DNA of 26,972 nucleotides from a virus: the IMG/VR virus record IMGVR_UViG_3300048589_000224, positions 1 to 26,972 of that record. The stretch is one strand, 5' to 3'. This document shows, in pieces, positions 13,884 to 22,595 of the stretch; position 1 is the first letter of the stretch; every line of letters starts with the position of its first letter. A model generated the notes under the pieces. That model ran no database searches, was not told the DNA's origin, and was given only the letters and a program-made list of their open reading frames with translations. The position numbers were made by a program, and so were the translations under genes.

Positions 13884-15705
13884 CCGAACGATGGAGGCTG
13901 TGCTTCGGCTGTCGTCGAAGCTCGGCAACATGAACGCTTTCCGGCAGTTGTCGGGGAACCTCGACAAGGTCGACCGGAAGGCCAAGGCGTTCAACCGCAC
14001 ACAATCCGGCCTGATCGCTTCAACCAGCCGCGCCGCGATCGCTTCGGCGCGGCTGCTTGCGCCTGTGGCGGGCGTTTACGGCGTTAAGGAAAGCTTGACG
14101 GACTACGCCGCCGCCGAACGGCGACTTAACCGCATCGCCATCAATGCGGACAAGGGCAAGGACGCCGTGGACGGAATGTTCAAGGTGGTGAACCAGACAA
14201 GTCACGATTATGCGATGAGCCAGGATCAGGTGACGTCAGGCCTTGAAACGCTGGTCGCTGCCGGTCGCTCGATCGAGGATGCGATGAGCTTCCTGCCTTC
14301 GGTTTCCGCCACCGCGCAAGCCGCCGGTGCGGATATCGCCGATATTGCCACCACAGCCGATGCGGTCGGCAATTCGTTCCATATCGTCAGCGCGCGCATG
14401 CAGCACGCCTTCGATATCCTCGTAAAATCCGGCAAGCAGGGCAAATTCGAACTCAAGGACATGGCGCAATTTCTTCCGTCGATGGCGCCCGCCTTCGCGG
14501 CGCTCGGCTACGAAGGCGAAAAGGGCCTCGCGAAGCTTGCGGCCATGCTGCAGACCATCCGCCAGCGCACCGGCTCGGCCGGTGAGGCCGCGACCGCCGC
14601 GCAAAACATCTTCCAGAAGATGGAAAGCGACGAGACGGTCAAGAAATTCGCAAAATTCGGGATCAACCTTCGTGCGGCAATGGCCGACGCCCGCCGCGAC
14701 GGCAAGGACCTGGTCGACGTGTTCCTCGACCTGTCGCAAAAGGCGCTCAAGGGCGATCTTTCGAAGATCCCGCAACTATTCACCGATGCGCAGTTCCAAG
14801 TCGGCATGCGCGCGCTCTTGCAAGGGCGGCAGGACATGGAAGGGTTTCAAACGGCGCTTGCCGATGTCGACGGCACGACGCTGCGCGACCTCGGCCAGAT
14901 CCTTTCGGACAACGAAGCGAAGCTCGACCGCATGGCGTCATCGTGGGAAAAGTTCAAGACCTCGATTGGCAAGGCGGCCGTTAGCGCCGGCGTGCCCGAT
15001 GCGCTCGACTATGTCGCAAGCGGCGCCGAACGCGCTGCGGCGGTGAATGCCGGCCTTGAAAAGAACGGCGTTCACGGCTTCGTTGCGCGCAGCATTTGGG
15101 GCATAACGCACGGCGAGGCTGACAAGGACGCAATGGCGTTCGCCGGTGGCTTCCGCACGGATGAGCAAAACCGCGCCTATGCCGCCTATGGCGCCTATTC
15201 GCAAAGCCGCGCAGCCGCAGCTGCCGCCAATACAATACCGATCCCGACGCCGAGGCCTGACCCGACGCGAATGCCGGCGAGGCCTACCGTTGCGGCACCG
15301 CGCGGACCGCTTCGCACCGGCATGATGCCAGGGCCAAGCTTTCGGGAAACCGAGGTTGCGTCGATGGACGCGCTGCGGCGTGACGGCAACAGCATCGCCA
15401 ACGAGATCGACGCGGCGCTGTCAAAGGGCGCCGAGACGCTGGCGCCTGCGCTGATCGATGCCAGCCGCCCGGCAGGTCAATCGCTTGGCGACACGGCCGC
15501 GAGCGCGATTTCAATGCAGGCCGATGGCATCGGCACTAGGATAGGAACGGCGATCGGCACGGCGCTTCAGCCCTACATTTCCAGCGCCATCGCCGACCTG
15601 TCGCGGCCGATCGGAAGCCTGAAGGGCGGATCATCGGGCAGGCTTGCCACCGGCAACCCCGGCCGTTCCATGCCCAACGCCGGCCGCCTGCCTGGGCCGG
15701 TTTGA
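13876..15705 (+). CDS. Tail tape measure protein (TP901 family)
   Basis: Sets tail length and is probably ejected ahead of DNA. The 609-residue protein is largely helical. The TP901 core is at about residues 70-330: AAAERRLNRIAINADKGKDA, SQDQVTSGLETLVAAGRSIE, SVSATAQAAGADIADIATTA, FELKDMAQFLPSMAPAFAAL, then KAAVSAGV towards its end. A proline-rich linker at about 450-490 (IPIPTPRPDPTRMPARPTVA) leads to a glycine/serine-rich tail. At roughly 1.5 angstrom per residue the tail would be about 90 nm (inference). ATG 13876 overlaps the frameshifted chaperone stop. Confidence 0.92.
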   Translation: MSNRTMEAVLRLSSKLGNMNAFRQLSGNLDKVDRKAKAFNRTQSGLIASTSRAAIASARLLAPVAGVYGVKESLTDYAAAERRLNRIAINADKGKDAVDGMFKVVNQTSHDYAMSQDQVTSGLETLVAAGRSIEDAMSFLPSVSATAQAAGADIADIATTADAVGNSFHIVSARMQHAFDILVKSGKQGKFELKDMAQFLPSMAPAFAALGYEGEKGLAKLAAMLQTIRQRTGSAGEAATAAQNIFQKMESDETVKKFAKFGINLRAAMADARRDGKDLVDVFLDLSQKALKGDLSKIPQLFTDAQFQVGMRALLQGRQDMEGFQTALADVDGTTLRDLGQILSDNEAKLDRMASSWEKFKTSIGKAAVSAGVPDALDYVASGAERAAAVNAGLEKNGVHGFVARSIWGITHGEADKDAMAFAGGFRTDEQNRAYAAYGAYSQSRAAAAAANTIPIPTPRPDPTRMPARPTVAAPRGPLRTGMMPGPSFRETEVASMDALRRDGNSIANEIDAALSKGAETLAPALIDASRPAGQSLGDTAASAISMQADGIGTRIGTAIGTALQPYISSAIADLSRPIGSLKGGSSGRLATGNPGRSMPNAGRLPGPV

Positions 15706-15719
15706 GCTAGAGGACCGAC

Positions 15720-16181
15720 ATGGCGAGAGACTGGCTTACGACGCTGCGGCGGGCTTCGTTCCGGGGCGTTTCCTTTCACGTCGAGGCCGAGGACAATGTC
15801 GTCGGCCGCCGCGTGGCTGTACACGATATTTCGGGCGGCGAGGCGCCAGTAACCGAAGATATGGGCGCGCTGGCGCGCGAATTTTCGGTTGCGGCCTATG
15901 TCGCCGGCGATGCCGCCGATCGCGTGGGCCTTACGCTTGAAGCGGCATGCGGCGCGCCGGGGCCGTCATTGCTCATGCTGCCGATGGATGCCGCCCGCCT
16001 GATGCATTGCGTCGGGTGCCGCAGGCATCGCGAGAAGGACCGCGCAGGCTATGTCGCTTACGACCTCGCCTTCGTCGAGGCGGGTGCGGCCGGTGTCGCC
16101 AGCGGTGGTTTCCTGGCCACGCTTCGCACGATTTTCGCCGCAGGGGCTGCAACCGCCGCCGCTGCACTTTCATCGCTTTAG
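15720..16181 (+). CDS. gpN-like protein, N-terminal half (DNA circularization N domain)
   Basis: Corresponds to the N-terminal domain of Mu gpN, a baseplate or tail protein often labelled DNA circularization protein. The diagnostic start is present: RDWLTTLRRASFRGVSFHVE, then GRRVAVHDISGGEAPVTEDM and AREFSVAAYVAGDAADR. At 153 aa it is far shorter than Mu gpN (about 490) and ends in an alanine-rich segment at TAG 16179-16181. The C-terminal half appears to be the next gene, in another frame, 8 bases downstream. AGAGGA is the ribosome-binding site for ATG 15720. Confidence 0.85.
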   Translation: MARDWLTTLRRASFRGVSFHVEAEDNVVGRRVAVHDISGGEAPVTEDMGALAREFSVAAYVAGDAADRVGLTLEAACGAPGPSLLMLPMDAARLMHCVGCRRHREKDRAGYVAYDLAFVEAGAAGVASGGFLATLRTIFAAGAATAAAALSSL

Positions 16182-16189
16182 GGTGCATC

Positions 16190-16759
16190 ATGGACGAGGC
16201 GTTTGCCGTTCTGCTCGACCTTGCGCGCAGGCTGATCGTCGACAAGGAAGATCTCGCTCGCGTGGCCGGCTTTGCGGCTGTCATGTCGGCATCCGCCGCG
16301 CTCGATCTCGCTCGGCTCGTCGGCGAGGCAAGCGATCCGGTGGCCTTTGTAGACTCGGCCAGAACGACGCCTGTCGATGGCGTACCGGCGCGCTACTGCC
16401 TTGCCGTGGCGGGGTGCTTCGCGGCGGTGCGGGGCGACTATGCGGCGCGCCAAGACGCAATCGCGGCCCGCACGCGCCTGTCAGCCGATGCCGACGCGCT
16501 CTATCCTCTGCTTGACGATGCCGGCGGCGATGCGGTGGATTTCCTTGTGCGCCTGATCGGCGCCACCGTTCGGGCGCTATCGGACATCGCCGCAACGCGC
16601 GCGCCGCTTGTGCGCGTCGAGACAAAGATATCGCTGCCGTCGACATTGCTGGCTTTTGACCTTTATCAGGCGCCCGAGCGCGCGGCCGAACTGGTCGATC
16701 GTAACCGCAGCGCCACGCCTTTCATCATGCCCTCGGCGCTTGAGGCGGTGGCAAGCTGA
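16190..16759 (+). CDS. gpN-like protein, C-terminal half
   Basis: A 189-residue helical protein that, by position and by its ending (DLYQAPERAAELVDRNRSAT followed by PFIMPSALE), looks like the C-terminal part of Mu gpN encoded separately. ATG 16190 is preceded by AGGG at about 5 bases; the frame is open further upstream but that part overlaps the N-domain gene and reads as shadow. The middle has a helical run VDFLVRLIGATVRALSDIAA. The stop overlaps the gpP start (TGATG). The split could be a true gene fission or a frameshift. The dedicated ribosome-binding site favours fission. Confidence 0.7.
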   Translation: MDEAFAVLLDLARRLIVDKEDLARVAGFAAVMSASAALDLARLVGEASDPVAFVDSARTTPVDGVPARYCLAVAGCFAAVRGDYAARQDAIAARTRLSADADALYPLLDDAGGDAVDFLVRLIGATVRALSDIAATRAPLVRVETKISLPSTLLAFDLYQAPERAAELVDRNRSATPFIMPSALEAVAS

Positions 16760-17817
16760 TGCTCGACCGCGTGAAACTCACCGCAGGCGGCAAGATATTG
16801 ACGCACCGATCCTGCGCCTTGTCGGCCTCGGCCGAGGAAGCTGTCAGGACAGCAAGCTTCGAGGTCGTCTGGACCGGGCCGGGCCTGCCCTGCATGCCCG
16901 ACGAGGATGCGACCATTGAGGTTTCCGGCGAGCTTTGGGGAACGGGTTATGTCCGCGACGTCAACGGACAGCACGACGCCGCTGGCAGGGTCTACCAGAT
17001 CAGCTTTGTGTCGCGGACCTGCGACGCGACCGAATGCTCGATCGATCATCCAACGATGTTGGCGCGCGACGTCGACCTGATCGGCATCGCCAAGACATTC
17101 GACACGCTCGGCATCGGCGTCGACGGCGCGCCCAAAACCGAAAAGAAGCGCACGCACAAGGTGGTGCCAGGGGAAAGCCTTTTCGACACGATCGAGGCCG
17201 AGGCGCGCGCGCAGGGCGTGCTGATCCACGACACGCCGCAAGGCAAGCTGAAGCTTGCCGACAAGCCGGAAGGCCGCCATTCGGGCGGGCTTGTTCTTGG
17301 CGTCAACATCGCCGAGGCGACGGGGCAATTGAGCGGGGCCAAGGCGTTTTCGCCGATCAGCGTTCGCGGACAGGCAAGCGAAGGCGTGTCGGCCGCCTCG
17401 TTGCGACCGGAAGCAACCGCGCGGGGCACGGCAAAGCGCAAGCGGCCGCTGATCCTGATCCAGGAAGGCGAAGCGACATCGGCACGGTTGAAGCGCCGCG
17501 CCGATTGGGAGGCGCGCAGGGCCGCCGGCGACGGTATCTCGGCAAGCATCGTGACGCCGGGGTGGCGGGATGCGGACGGCAAGCTGTGGACGCGCAACTT
17601 TCTCGTCGCGGTGAACGACCCATGGCTCGGCATCGATCAGGACATGGTCATCGCCGAGGTCGGGCTTCGCCAGGATGGACAAGGCGGCACTGTTGCCGAA
17701 CTGACCTTGAAGGATCCGCGCTCGCTTGGCGGTGAGAACCCGCGCGGCAAATCGAGCGACGCATGGGCGGCGCCCGAAACTGCGGAACCGGACTACCGCG
17801 AGGACGATGATGTTTGA
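16759..17817 (+). CDS. Baseplate hub protein (Mu gpP-like)
   Basis: Central hub of the baseplate, holding the spike at the tip of the tube. The 352-residue protein follows the Mu gpP pattern: an early beta domain, then GELWGTGYVRDVNGQHDAAG, the segment KVVPGESLFDTIEAEARAQG followed by VLIHDTPQGKLKLAD (a peptidoglycan-binding-like fold in relatives), and a C-terminal domain with VTPGWRDADGKLWTRNFLVA followed by VNDPWLGIDQDMVIAEV. The C-terminus is acidic and disordered. It overlaps the spike gene by 8 bases. Confidence 0.9.
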   Translation: MLDRVKLTAGGKILTHRSCALSASAEEAVRTASFEVVWTGPGLPCMPDEDATIEVSGELWGTGYVRDVNGQHDAAGRVYQISFVSRTCDATECSIDHPTMLARDVDLIGIAKTFDTLGIGVDGAPKTEKKRTHKVVPGESLFDTIEAEARAQGVLIHDTPQGKLKLADKPEGRHSGGLVLGVNIAEATGQLSGAKAFSPISVRGQASEGVSAASLRPEATARGTAKRKRPLILIQEGEATSARLKRRADWEARRAAGDGISASIVTPGWRDADGKLWTRNFLVAVNDPWLGIDQDMVIAEVGLRQDGQGGTVAELTLKDPRSLGGENPRGKSSDAWAAPETAEPDYREDDDV

Positions 17818-18289
17818 CGCGAACCTGACGCGCATGGAATTCGACGGCACGGTCGACCATCGCGACGGCCAGCAATTCGTCGACGGCCGAGGCTTTGCGG
17901 GCGACCGCTTCGAACGAACGCACAGGATCGAGCCGCACGGCTTTGCCAGTTGGCCGGTCAAGGGCGGCATAGGCGTAACGCTCGGCACGCGCGGCCGCCG
18001 CGATGCGGCTTACGTTTTCGGCGGCGAGAACCCGAAGCTGCGGCCGCAGGTCGGCATGGGCGGGACGGCAATCTATGACCACGCAGGAAACATCATTTCG
18101 GTGGTGATGGCTGAATTGCGCATAGTTCATTCGGCAAAGGTGACGATCGTCGCGCCCGAAATCGTGCTTGACGGCCTCGTCAAGCTCGGCGGCGAGGATG
18201 CCGACCGACCGGCTTCCGCCGAGGGCACGGTCGACAGCGCGGGGCACACCGAGACCGGCAATTTGGCGACAAGGGTGTTGGTGAAGTAA
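17810..18289 (+). CDS. Baseplate spike protein (Mu gp45-like)
   Basis: Trimeric membrane-piercing tip of the tail. Family pattern: FERTHRIEPHGFASWPVKGG near residue 40, GTAIYDHAGNIISVVMAELR near residue 85, and the beta-helix-like SAKVTIVAPEIVLDGLVKLG. At 159 aa it is of normal length for gp45. ATG 17810 is favoured over ATG 17807 because GAGG ends 6 bases before it. I do not see the iron-binding HXH motif known from P2-type spikes; a single GHTETG occurs near the C-terminus. Stop and next start overlap as TAATG. Confidence 0.88.
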   Translation: MFDANLTRMEFDGTVDHRDGQQFVDGRGFAGDRFERTHRIEPHGFASWPVKGGIGVTLGTRGRRDAAYVFGGENPKLRPQVGMGGTAIYDHAGNIISVVMAELRIVHSAKVTIVAPEIVLDGLVKLGGEDADRPASAEGTVDSAGHTETGNLATRVLVK

Positions 18290-18795
18290 TGCGGATTGTG
18301 TCCATTGTCGGCCCGGCCGAGCCGCTGCTCGATCCCGATCTTATTTGGGACGGCCGCGCCGGCGACCTTGCGACGACCGGCCTTGTCGACCCGCTCAACC
18401 CCGGCGGCTTGCGCAACGGCGCGGCTATCGAGACGGCGGTGCTGATCTGCCTGATGACGGATCGACGGGTTGATCCGACCGAACTCCTTGATGGCGACGT
18501 CAACAGGGGATGGCCGGGCGACGCTTTCGACATGGCCGACGGCGAGACGCCGCTCGGCTCCAAGCTTTGGCTGTTGCGGCGCCGCGCCTTGACGGCGGAC
18601 ATCGAGATATTGGCGCAGGATTATGCGCGCGAGGCGCTGCAAACGCTGGTCGACCAGGGCGTTTTCGTGCGTGTCGACGTGACGGCCGAGGCGCGGCGCG
18701 ACCTGTCCATGCTGGACATTTCGATTTCCGGTTATGGCCGGGACGGCGGGCGCTCCTACGAGCAGCGCTATGCCGTTTTGTGGGAACAGGTCTAA
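18289..18795 (+). CDS. Baseplate wedge protein (Mu gp46-like)
   Basis: Wedge component, gp25-like, of the contractile tail baseplate. The 168-residue protein has the gp46 marks: an N-terminal LLDPDLIWDGRAGDL, the middle AAIETAVLICLMTDRRVDPT, NRGWPGDAFDMADGETPLGS followed by KLWLLRRRALT (the most characteristic part), and a helical C-terminus. It overlaps the spike gene by one base and precedes the gp47-like gene by 16 bases, as in Mu. Confidence 0.92.
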   Translation: MRIVSIVGPAEPLLDPDLIWDGRAGDLATTGLVDPLNPGGLRNGAAIETAVLICLMTDRRVDPTELLDGDVNRGWPGDAFDMADGETPLGSKLWLLRRRALTADIEILAQDYAREALQTLVDQGVFVRVDVTAEARRDLSMLDISISGYGRDGGRSYEQRYAVLWEQV

Positions 18796-18811
18796 GGCTA
18801 AGGAACGCATG

Positions 18812-19903
18812 ATGGGCTATTCGGTTCGCGCGCTGGCGACGATCTCGCAAAGCGTGCGCGGCGCTATCCGCCAATATCTTCCGGGCACCGACGCAAGCCT
18901 GAAGCAGAACGTCCTGACCGTCATCGGCAAGGTGGTTTCGCTGCTTGCCTACGAGTACGAGTTGCGAGTCGCATGGCTTTACAACCAGCTTTTCCTAACC
19001 TCGGCGACGAGCGAGGCGATTGTCGTCTTGCAGGCCGGCGAATATGGCGTTTTGCGCAAGCCTGCCGCCGCTGCATCCGGGTTGATTTCGGGCAGCGCCG
19101 CCGCCAATGGCATCTATCCGTCCGGCGTGCGCTTCCTTTCCGGGGCGCAGATTTACGTCACGATAGCGCCGTTCGTCGCCGACGCGCTCGGGGCCTACAC
19201 GGCCAATGTGCGCGCCGAAAAGCCGGGAAACGAGACGAACCGGGACGCCGGCGCGGTGCTGACGCTGGTCGACCCGTCGCTCTATCCCGATTTTGCCACA
19301 ACCGCGATTGTCGGCGCCGGCGGGCTTGGCGGTGGCGCCGACGACGAAACGGTCGAGGATCTTCGCCAGAGGGCTTTGCGGCGCAAGCGCACGCCGCCGC
19401 AAGGGGGCGCGTTGGCCGATTATGAACGCTTCGCGCTTGAGGTTCCGGGCGTCGTCAACGCCTGGGCGCGCAAGTTTGCAAACGGCAACGGCATGGTTGG
19501 CGCATGGGTTCTGTTCAAGGGGCGCGAAAACGGCATTCCGACGCCGTCAGACCTTGCGACCGTGCAGGCCTATATCGACGAACGGCGCCTTGTGCGCGTC
19601 GATTTCCAGGCGGTCGCGCCGCATCCGTCGCCCGTCGATATCGTGCTGGCGCTGTCGCCGGACAGCACGGCGACGCGCGCGGCCGTCACCGCTGCCCTGA
19701 CGGCATTCTTCGACGCAACGTCACCGGCTTCGCGCATTCGGCCGAGTCTTCCCGACGATCCGTTCGTGTTGCCGCTGGCGTGGATTTCCGAAGCGGTTTC
19801 GACGTCGCCGGGCGAAGCCAGCCACACCATAATCGAGCCTGCGGCAAACCTTTCCTTCGCGCCCGGCGAAATGCCGGTTCTCGGCGCGATTGCCTGGGCG
19901 TAG
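18812..19903 (+). CDS. Baseplate J-like wedge protein (Mu gp47-like)
   Basis: Main baseplate wedge subunit of the Baseplate_J family, 363 aa. Clear pattern: VAWLYNQLFLTSATSEAIVV and EYGVLRKPAAAASGLISGSA (N-terminal), a jelly-roll-like middle, then GGLGGGADDETVEDLRQRAL followed by RRKRTPPQGG and DYERFALEVPGVVNAWARK, the family signature. ATG 18812 is 7 bases from AAGGA; ATG 18809 directly before it is an equally legal start giving one more residue. The frame remains open upstream into gp46, where it is a shadow. Confidence 0.92.
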   Translation: MGYSVRALATISQSVRGAIRQYLPGTDASLKQNVLTVIGKVVSLLAYEYELRVAWLYNQLFLTSATSEAIVVLQAGEYGVLRKPAAAASGLISGSAAANGIYPSGVRFLSGAQIYVTIAPFVADALGAYTANVRAEKPGNETNRDAGAVLTLVDPSLYPDFATTAIVGAGGLGGGADDETVEDLRQRALRRKRTPPQGGALADYERFALEVPGVVNAWARKFANGNGMVGAWVLFKGRENGIPTPSDLATVQAYIDERRLVRVDFQAVAPHPSPVDIVLALSPDSTATRAAVTAALTAFFDATSPASRIRPSLPDDPFVLPLAWISEAVSTSPGEASHTIIEPAANLSFAPGEMPVLGAIAWA

Positions 19904-19910
19904 CACGATC

Positions 19911-20741
19911 ATGTCGCGCCACTTCGTCAACGCCGCATGGCCGGACTATTACGCCGCCGACGGCGGCCCGGTCGTATTCGTCGATTGCACCGACACCGAT
20001 GACGCGGCGGCAATCGACACGCGCGACGCGCTGTCGGAACCCGACGTCGAGACGCTTTTGCCTTCCGGGCTGGCGCTATGGCCGCGCGGGGCCGCGTGGG
20101 GCACGCCCGACGGCGAAGCGCCTTCGATGGCCTCGACCATAGCCGGCCTGACGCGCGCGCTTCTGGCGCCGTTCGCCGACCTTTACCGGCGGTTATGGCG
20201 GGTCAGCGAGGAGTCGCGCCCGTCGACGATCGTCGACAGCCTTGAAGATTGGGAGCGGGAATTCGGCTTGCCCGACCCTTGCGTCAGCGTCGAGCAATCG
20301 GACGAATTGCGCCGCAAGGTTCTGCGGGCAAGGGTTCGTTCGCTGGCGACGATCACCCCGGCCGACGTGGTGAGGCTAGCGGCTTCGCTCGGCTATGTGG
20401 TTGCGCTGGAGGAACCGTTTTCTTTCCGTGTCGGCGAAAGCGGTTGCGGTGAGGGCGAGGCAGGTTCGCCGTCGCTTGATCTGCAATGGGTGGTGCACCT
20501 TTACGACCTGCCGACGACGCAATTCGAGGCGGGGCTTGGCGAGGCCGGAACGACGCGCCTGCTCGATTTCGACATCGGAACGATCGAGTGCGCGGTGCGG
20601 CGCATCGCGCCGGCATGGACATATCCGATTTTCAGCCTCGCCCCGTTGCCGATCGGTTTTGTCCTGACGACCGAGACCGGCGCGCACATCGTCATCGAAA
20701 CCGGGGCCGCGCTGGTGGCTCCGTTCATTCCATCCACCTGA
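19911..20741 (+). CDS. DUF2313 baseplate protein (Mu gp48-like)
   Basis: Connects the wedge to tail fibres in Mu-type tails. The 276-residue protein has the family start (TLLPSGLALWPRGAAWGTPD), the helical ALLAPFADLYRRLWRVSEES followed by RPSTIVDSLEDWEREFGLPD, and the C-terminal strands. It is longer than Mu gp48 and has two cysteines (SGCGEGEAG and TIECAVRR). ATG 19911 is 8 bases after the gp47 stop. It is the last Mu-syntenic gene before the fibre genes. Confidence 0.88.
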   Translation: MSRHFVNAAWPDYYAADGGPVVFVDCTDTDDAAAIDTRDALSEPDVETLLPSGLALWPRGAAWGTPDGEAPSMASTIAGLTRALLAPFADLYRRLWRVSEESRPSTIVDSLEDWEREFGLPDPCVSVEQSDELRRKVLRARVRSLATITPADVVRLAASLGYVVALEEPFSFRVGESGCGEGEAGSPSLDLQWVVHLYDLPTTQFEAGLGEAGTTRLLDFDIGTIECAVRRIAPAWTYPIFSLAPLPIGFVLTTETGAHIVIETGAALVAPFIPST

Positions 20742-20759
20742 TCCAAGCGGGAGAACATC

Positions 20760-21668
20760 GTGAAGTACAATCAGCCTCCGGGCATGGACGAGGACGCGCC
20801 GTATATCGACGGCAACCGAAGTGCAGGCACCAAGGGGTCGATCGTGCCCGCGGCCGCCATCGAGCATACGCAGCGCGAATTGGTGAACCTGATCAATTTT
20901 GCCGGCCTTGTGCCCAATGCCGGTGACCTTGAACAGGTGCGCAAGGCGATCGAGGCGCTGATCCTCGCGGCGACGGGCGGCGGCGACACGTCGCAATATC
21001 TGCTTATTTCGCAGGCGCGCACCCGCTTGCCGCTATTCCCCGAGGTGCTGACAGCCGACGGCAGGATCAATGTAACCAGCCCCGGCGCCGGCTCGGTGCT
21101 TGTGCCGGAAGCGGTTGCGTTTCAGCACAGGGGAATTTTCCCGGTCAACACCAGCGACTACAACCTCGGCGCGCGGACGCTGGCGACGGCTGCGAACAAG
21201 ACCTATCACCTGCGCTGGACGCCTGGCGGCGGCTTCGTGCTGAAGGATCTCGCGAACGCCGGCTATAACCCGCTCGCCAAGGCGGAAATATCGACCGACT
21301 TCGACAGCGCCTATGACGACATGCTTGTCGCGCGCGTCGTGACCAACGCCGGCAACGTCGCCGCCATCACCAATCTGGCGAACCTCTCGGTACTGCGAAC
21401 CACCGGCGAAGAGGTCGGTGCCAAGGGCGTGTTGGGGTCTTTCGTTACCGAGGATGGCGTGCGGCCAAGCCTGATCGGGCAATACACGGCGGTCAATCTG
21501 AACTTCGCCAGGACGCCCGACGTCTACCTCACGGCCACGAACGACTATCTCGTTTCGGCGGTGGGCCGCGAATTCAACGTCGGCGCGCGCGCCTTGAGCC
21601 GCTATCAGGTGGCGGTGTGGGGACAAGGCGACGCGGATATATGGGTCGGATGGGCGGCGAGGGTTTGA
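20760..21668 (+). CDS. Tail fibre protein 1
   Basis: Probable receptor-binding or fibre-base protein, 302 aa. The start is GTG 20760, supported by GGGAG 7 bases upstream and by the N-terminal pattern MKYNQPPGMDEDAPYIDGNR. The first 75 residues (PAAAIEHTQRELVNLINFAG followed by LVPNAGDLEQVRKAIEALI) form the helical baseplate-attachment segment common in fibres. The rest is beta-rich: VFQHRGIF-like positions around residue 125 (AFQHRGIFPVNTSDYNLGAR), then a C-terminal domain ending VAVWGQGDADIWVGWAARV. Lack of transmembrane or enzymatic motifs supports a structural role. Confidence 0.8.
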   Translation: MKYNQPPGMDEDAPYIDGNRSAGTKGSIVPAAAIEHTQRELVNLINFAGLVPNAGDLEQVRKAIEALILAATGGGDTSQYLLISQARTRLPLFPEVLTADGRINVTSPGAGSVLVPEAVAFQHRGIFPVNTSDYNLGARTLATAANKTYHLRWTPGGGFVLKDLANAGYNPLAKAEISTDFDSAYDDMLVARVVTNAGNVAAITNLANLSVLRTTGEEVGAKGVLGSFVTEDGVRPSLIGQYTAVNLNFARTPDVYLTATNDYLVSAVGREFNVGARALSRYQVAVWGQGDADIWVGWAARV

Positions 21669-21670
21669 AC

Positions 21671-22594
21671 ATGGCTGACATCAGACTCGACTTTCTGCCT
21701 GCGATCGCCAACCCGTCGCTTACGCATATCGTTCCGGCGATGGGCGGCGAGGTTGCGGGCAGGCTGACACTTGCGCAGATTTTGGCCTCCTTTCATGTTG
21801 GAACGGTCAAGACTGCTCCCGCTGACAATGATGAGTTTGCATGGTCGGATAGCGCGGCAGCGTTTGAAATCAAGCGGATGAGCTTTGCAAATCTGAAAAG
21901 CGCGCTTAAGGCCATTCCCTTCGTTCCTGTTGGTGGGCCTGCGCCATCTGACCCGGACTTGAACACGTACATTTCGGGCGGGTTTCAAGGGCGCATCCAG
22001 TTGACGACAACCAGCATCCCGAACGCCCCGCCTGTGACGGGCTTGTTCTATGTGCTGGTGTTTGAGACGAGCGCGACCCGCACATCACAAATATTGGTCC
22101 CTTACACCAATGCAAACCAAGGCGTCTGGTTTAGGACACAAACGTCGGCATGGTCGGCGTGGGAGCGGTTCGCGCGCATGTCGGAAGTGTTGGCGCTTGC
22201 CGGCGGGATCATGACGGGGCCGCTCGTATTGAGCGGCGACCCTTCGGCGGCGTTGCATGCAGCGACCAAGCAGTACATCGACAAGCATCAGGGTGGGCTA
22301 AAGGCCTGGGTGAATTTCAACGGCACGGGCACGGTGGCTATTCGAGACAGCTACAACGTGTCGTCCATCACAGACAACGGGACCGGTGCCTATACCATCA
22401 ATTTTGCCAGCCCTATGGCAAACGCAAATTATGGGATGATCGCTTGTGCCGGTCATAGCTCGGGCGGCGGGTATGTCCGTTTGAGGGACGGCACGACACC
22501 GTCAACCAACAGCATCGCAATCGACACCCTGCAGTTTAACGGCGGCGGTTTGATCGATCACAGCTACATCTTTGCCGCGTTTTTCGGGGATTGA
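21671..22594 (+). CDS. Tail fibre protein 2
   Basis: Second fibre protein, 307 aa, with a classical fibre motif near residue 180: LALAGGIMTGPLVLSGDPSA followed by ALHAATKQYIDK, which appears in many phage side-tail fibres. The C-terminal 110 residues (KAWVNFNGTGTVAIRDSYNV, SSITDNGTGAYTINFASPMA, then NYGMIACAG) form a receptor-binding-type domain. ATG 21671 is 2 bases after the first fibre gene; GAGGG serves as ribosome-binding site. The DNA from about 21790 to 22560 is visibly less GC-rich than its neighbours, which suggests a recently exchanged module. Confidence 0.85.
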   Translation: MADIRLDFLPAIANPSLTHIVPAMGGEVAGRLTLAQILASFHVGTVKTAPADNDEFAWSDSAAAFEIKRMSFANLKSALKAIPFVPVGGPAPSDPDLNTYISGGFQGRIQLTTTSIPNAPPVTGLFYVLVFETSATRTSQILVPYTNANQGVWFRTQTSAWSAWERFARMSEVLALAGGIMTGPLVLSGDPSAALHAATKQYIDKHQGGLKAWVNFNGTGTVAIRDSYNVSSITDNGTGAYTINFASPMANANYGMIACAGHSSGGGYVRLRDGTTPSTNSIAIDTLQFNGGGLIDHSYIFAAFFGD

Positions 22595-22595
22595 C

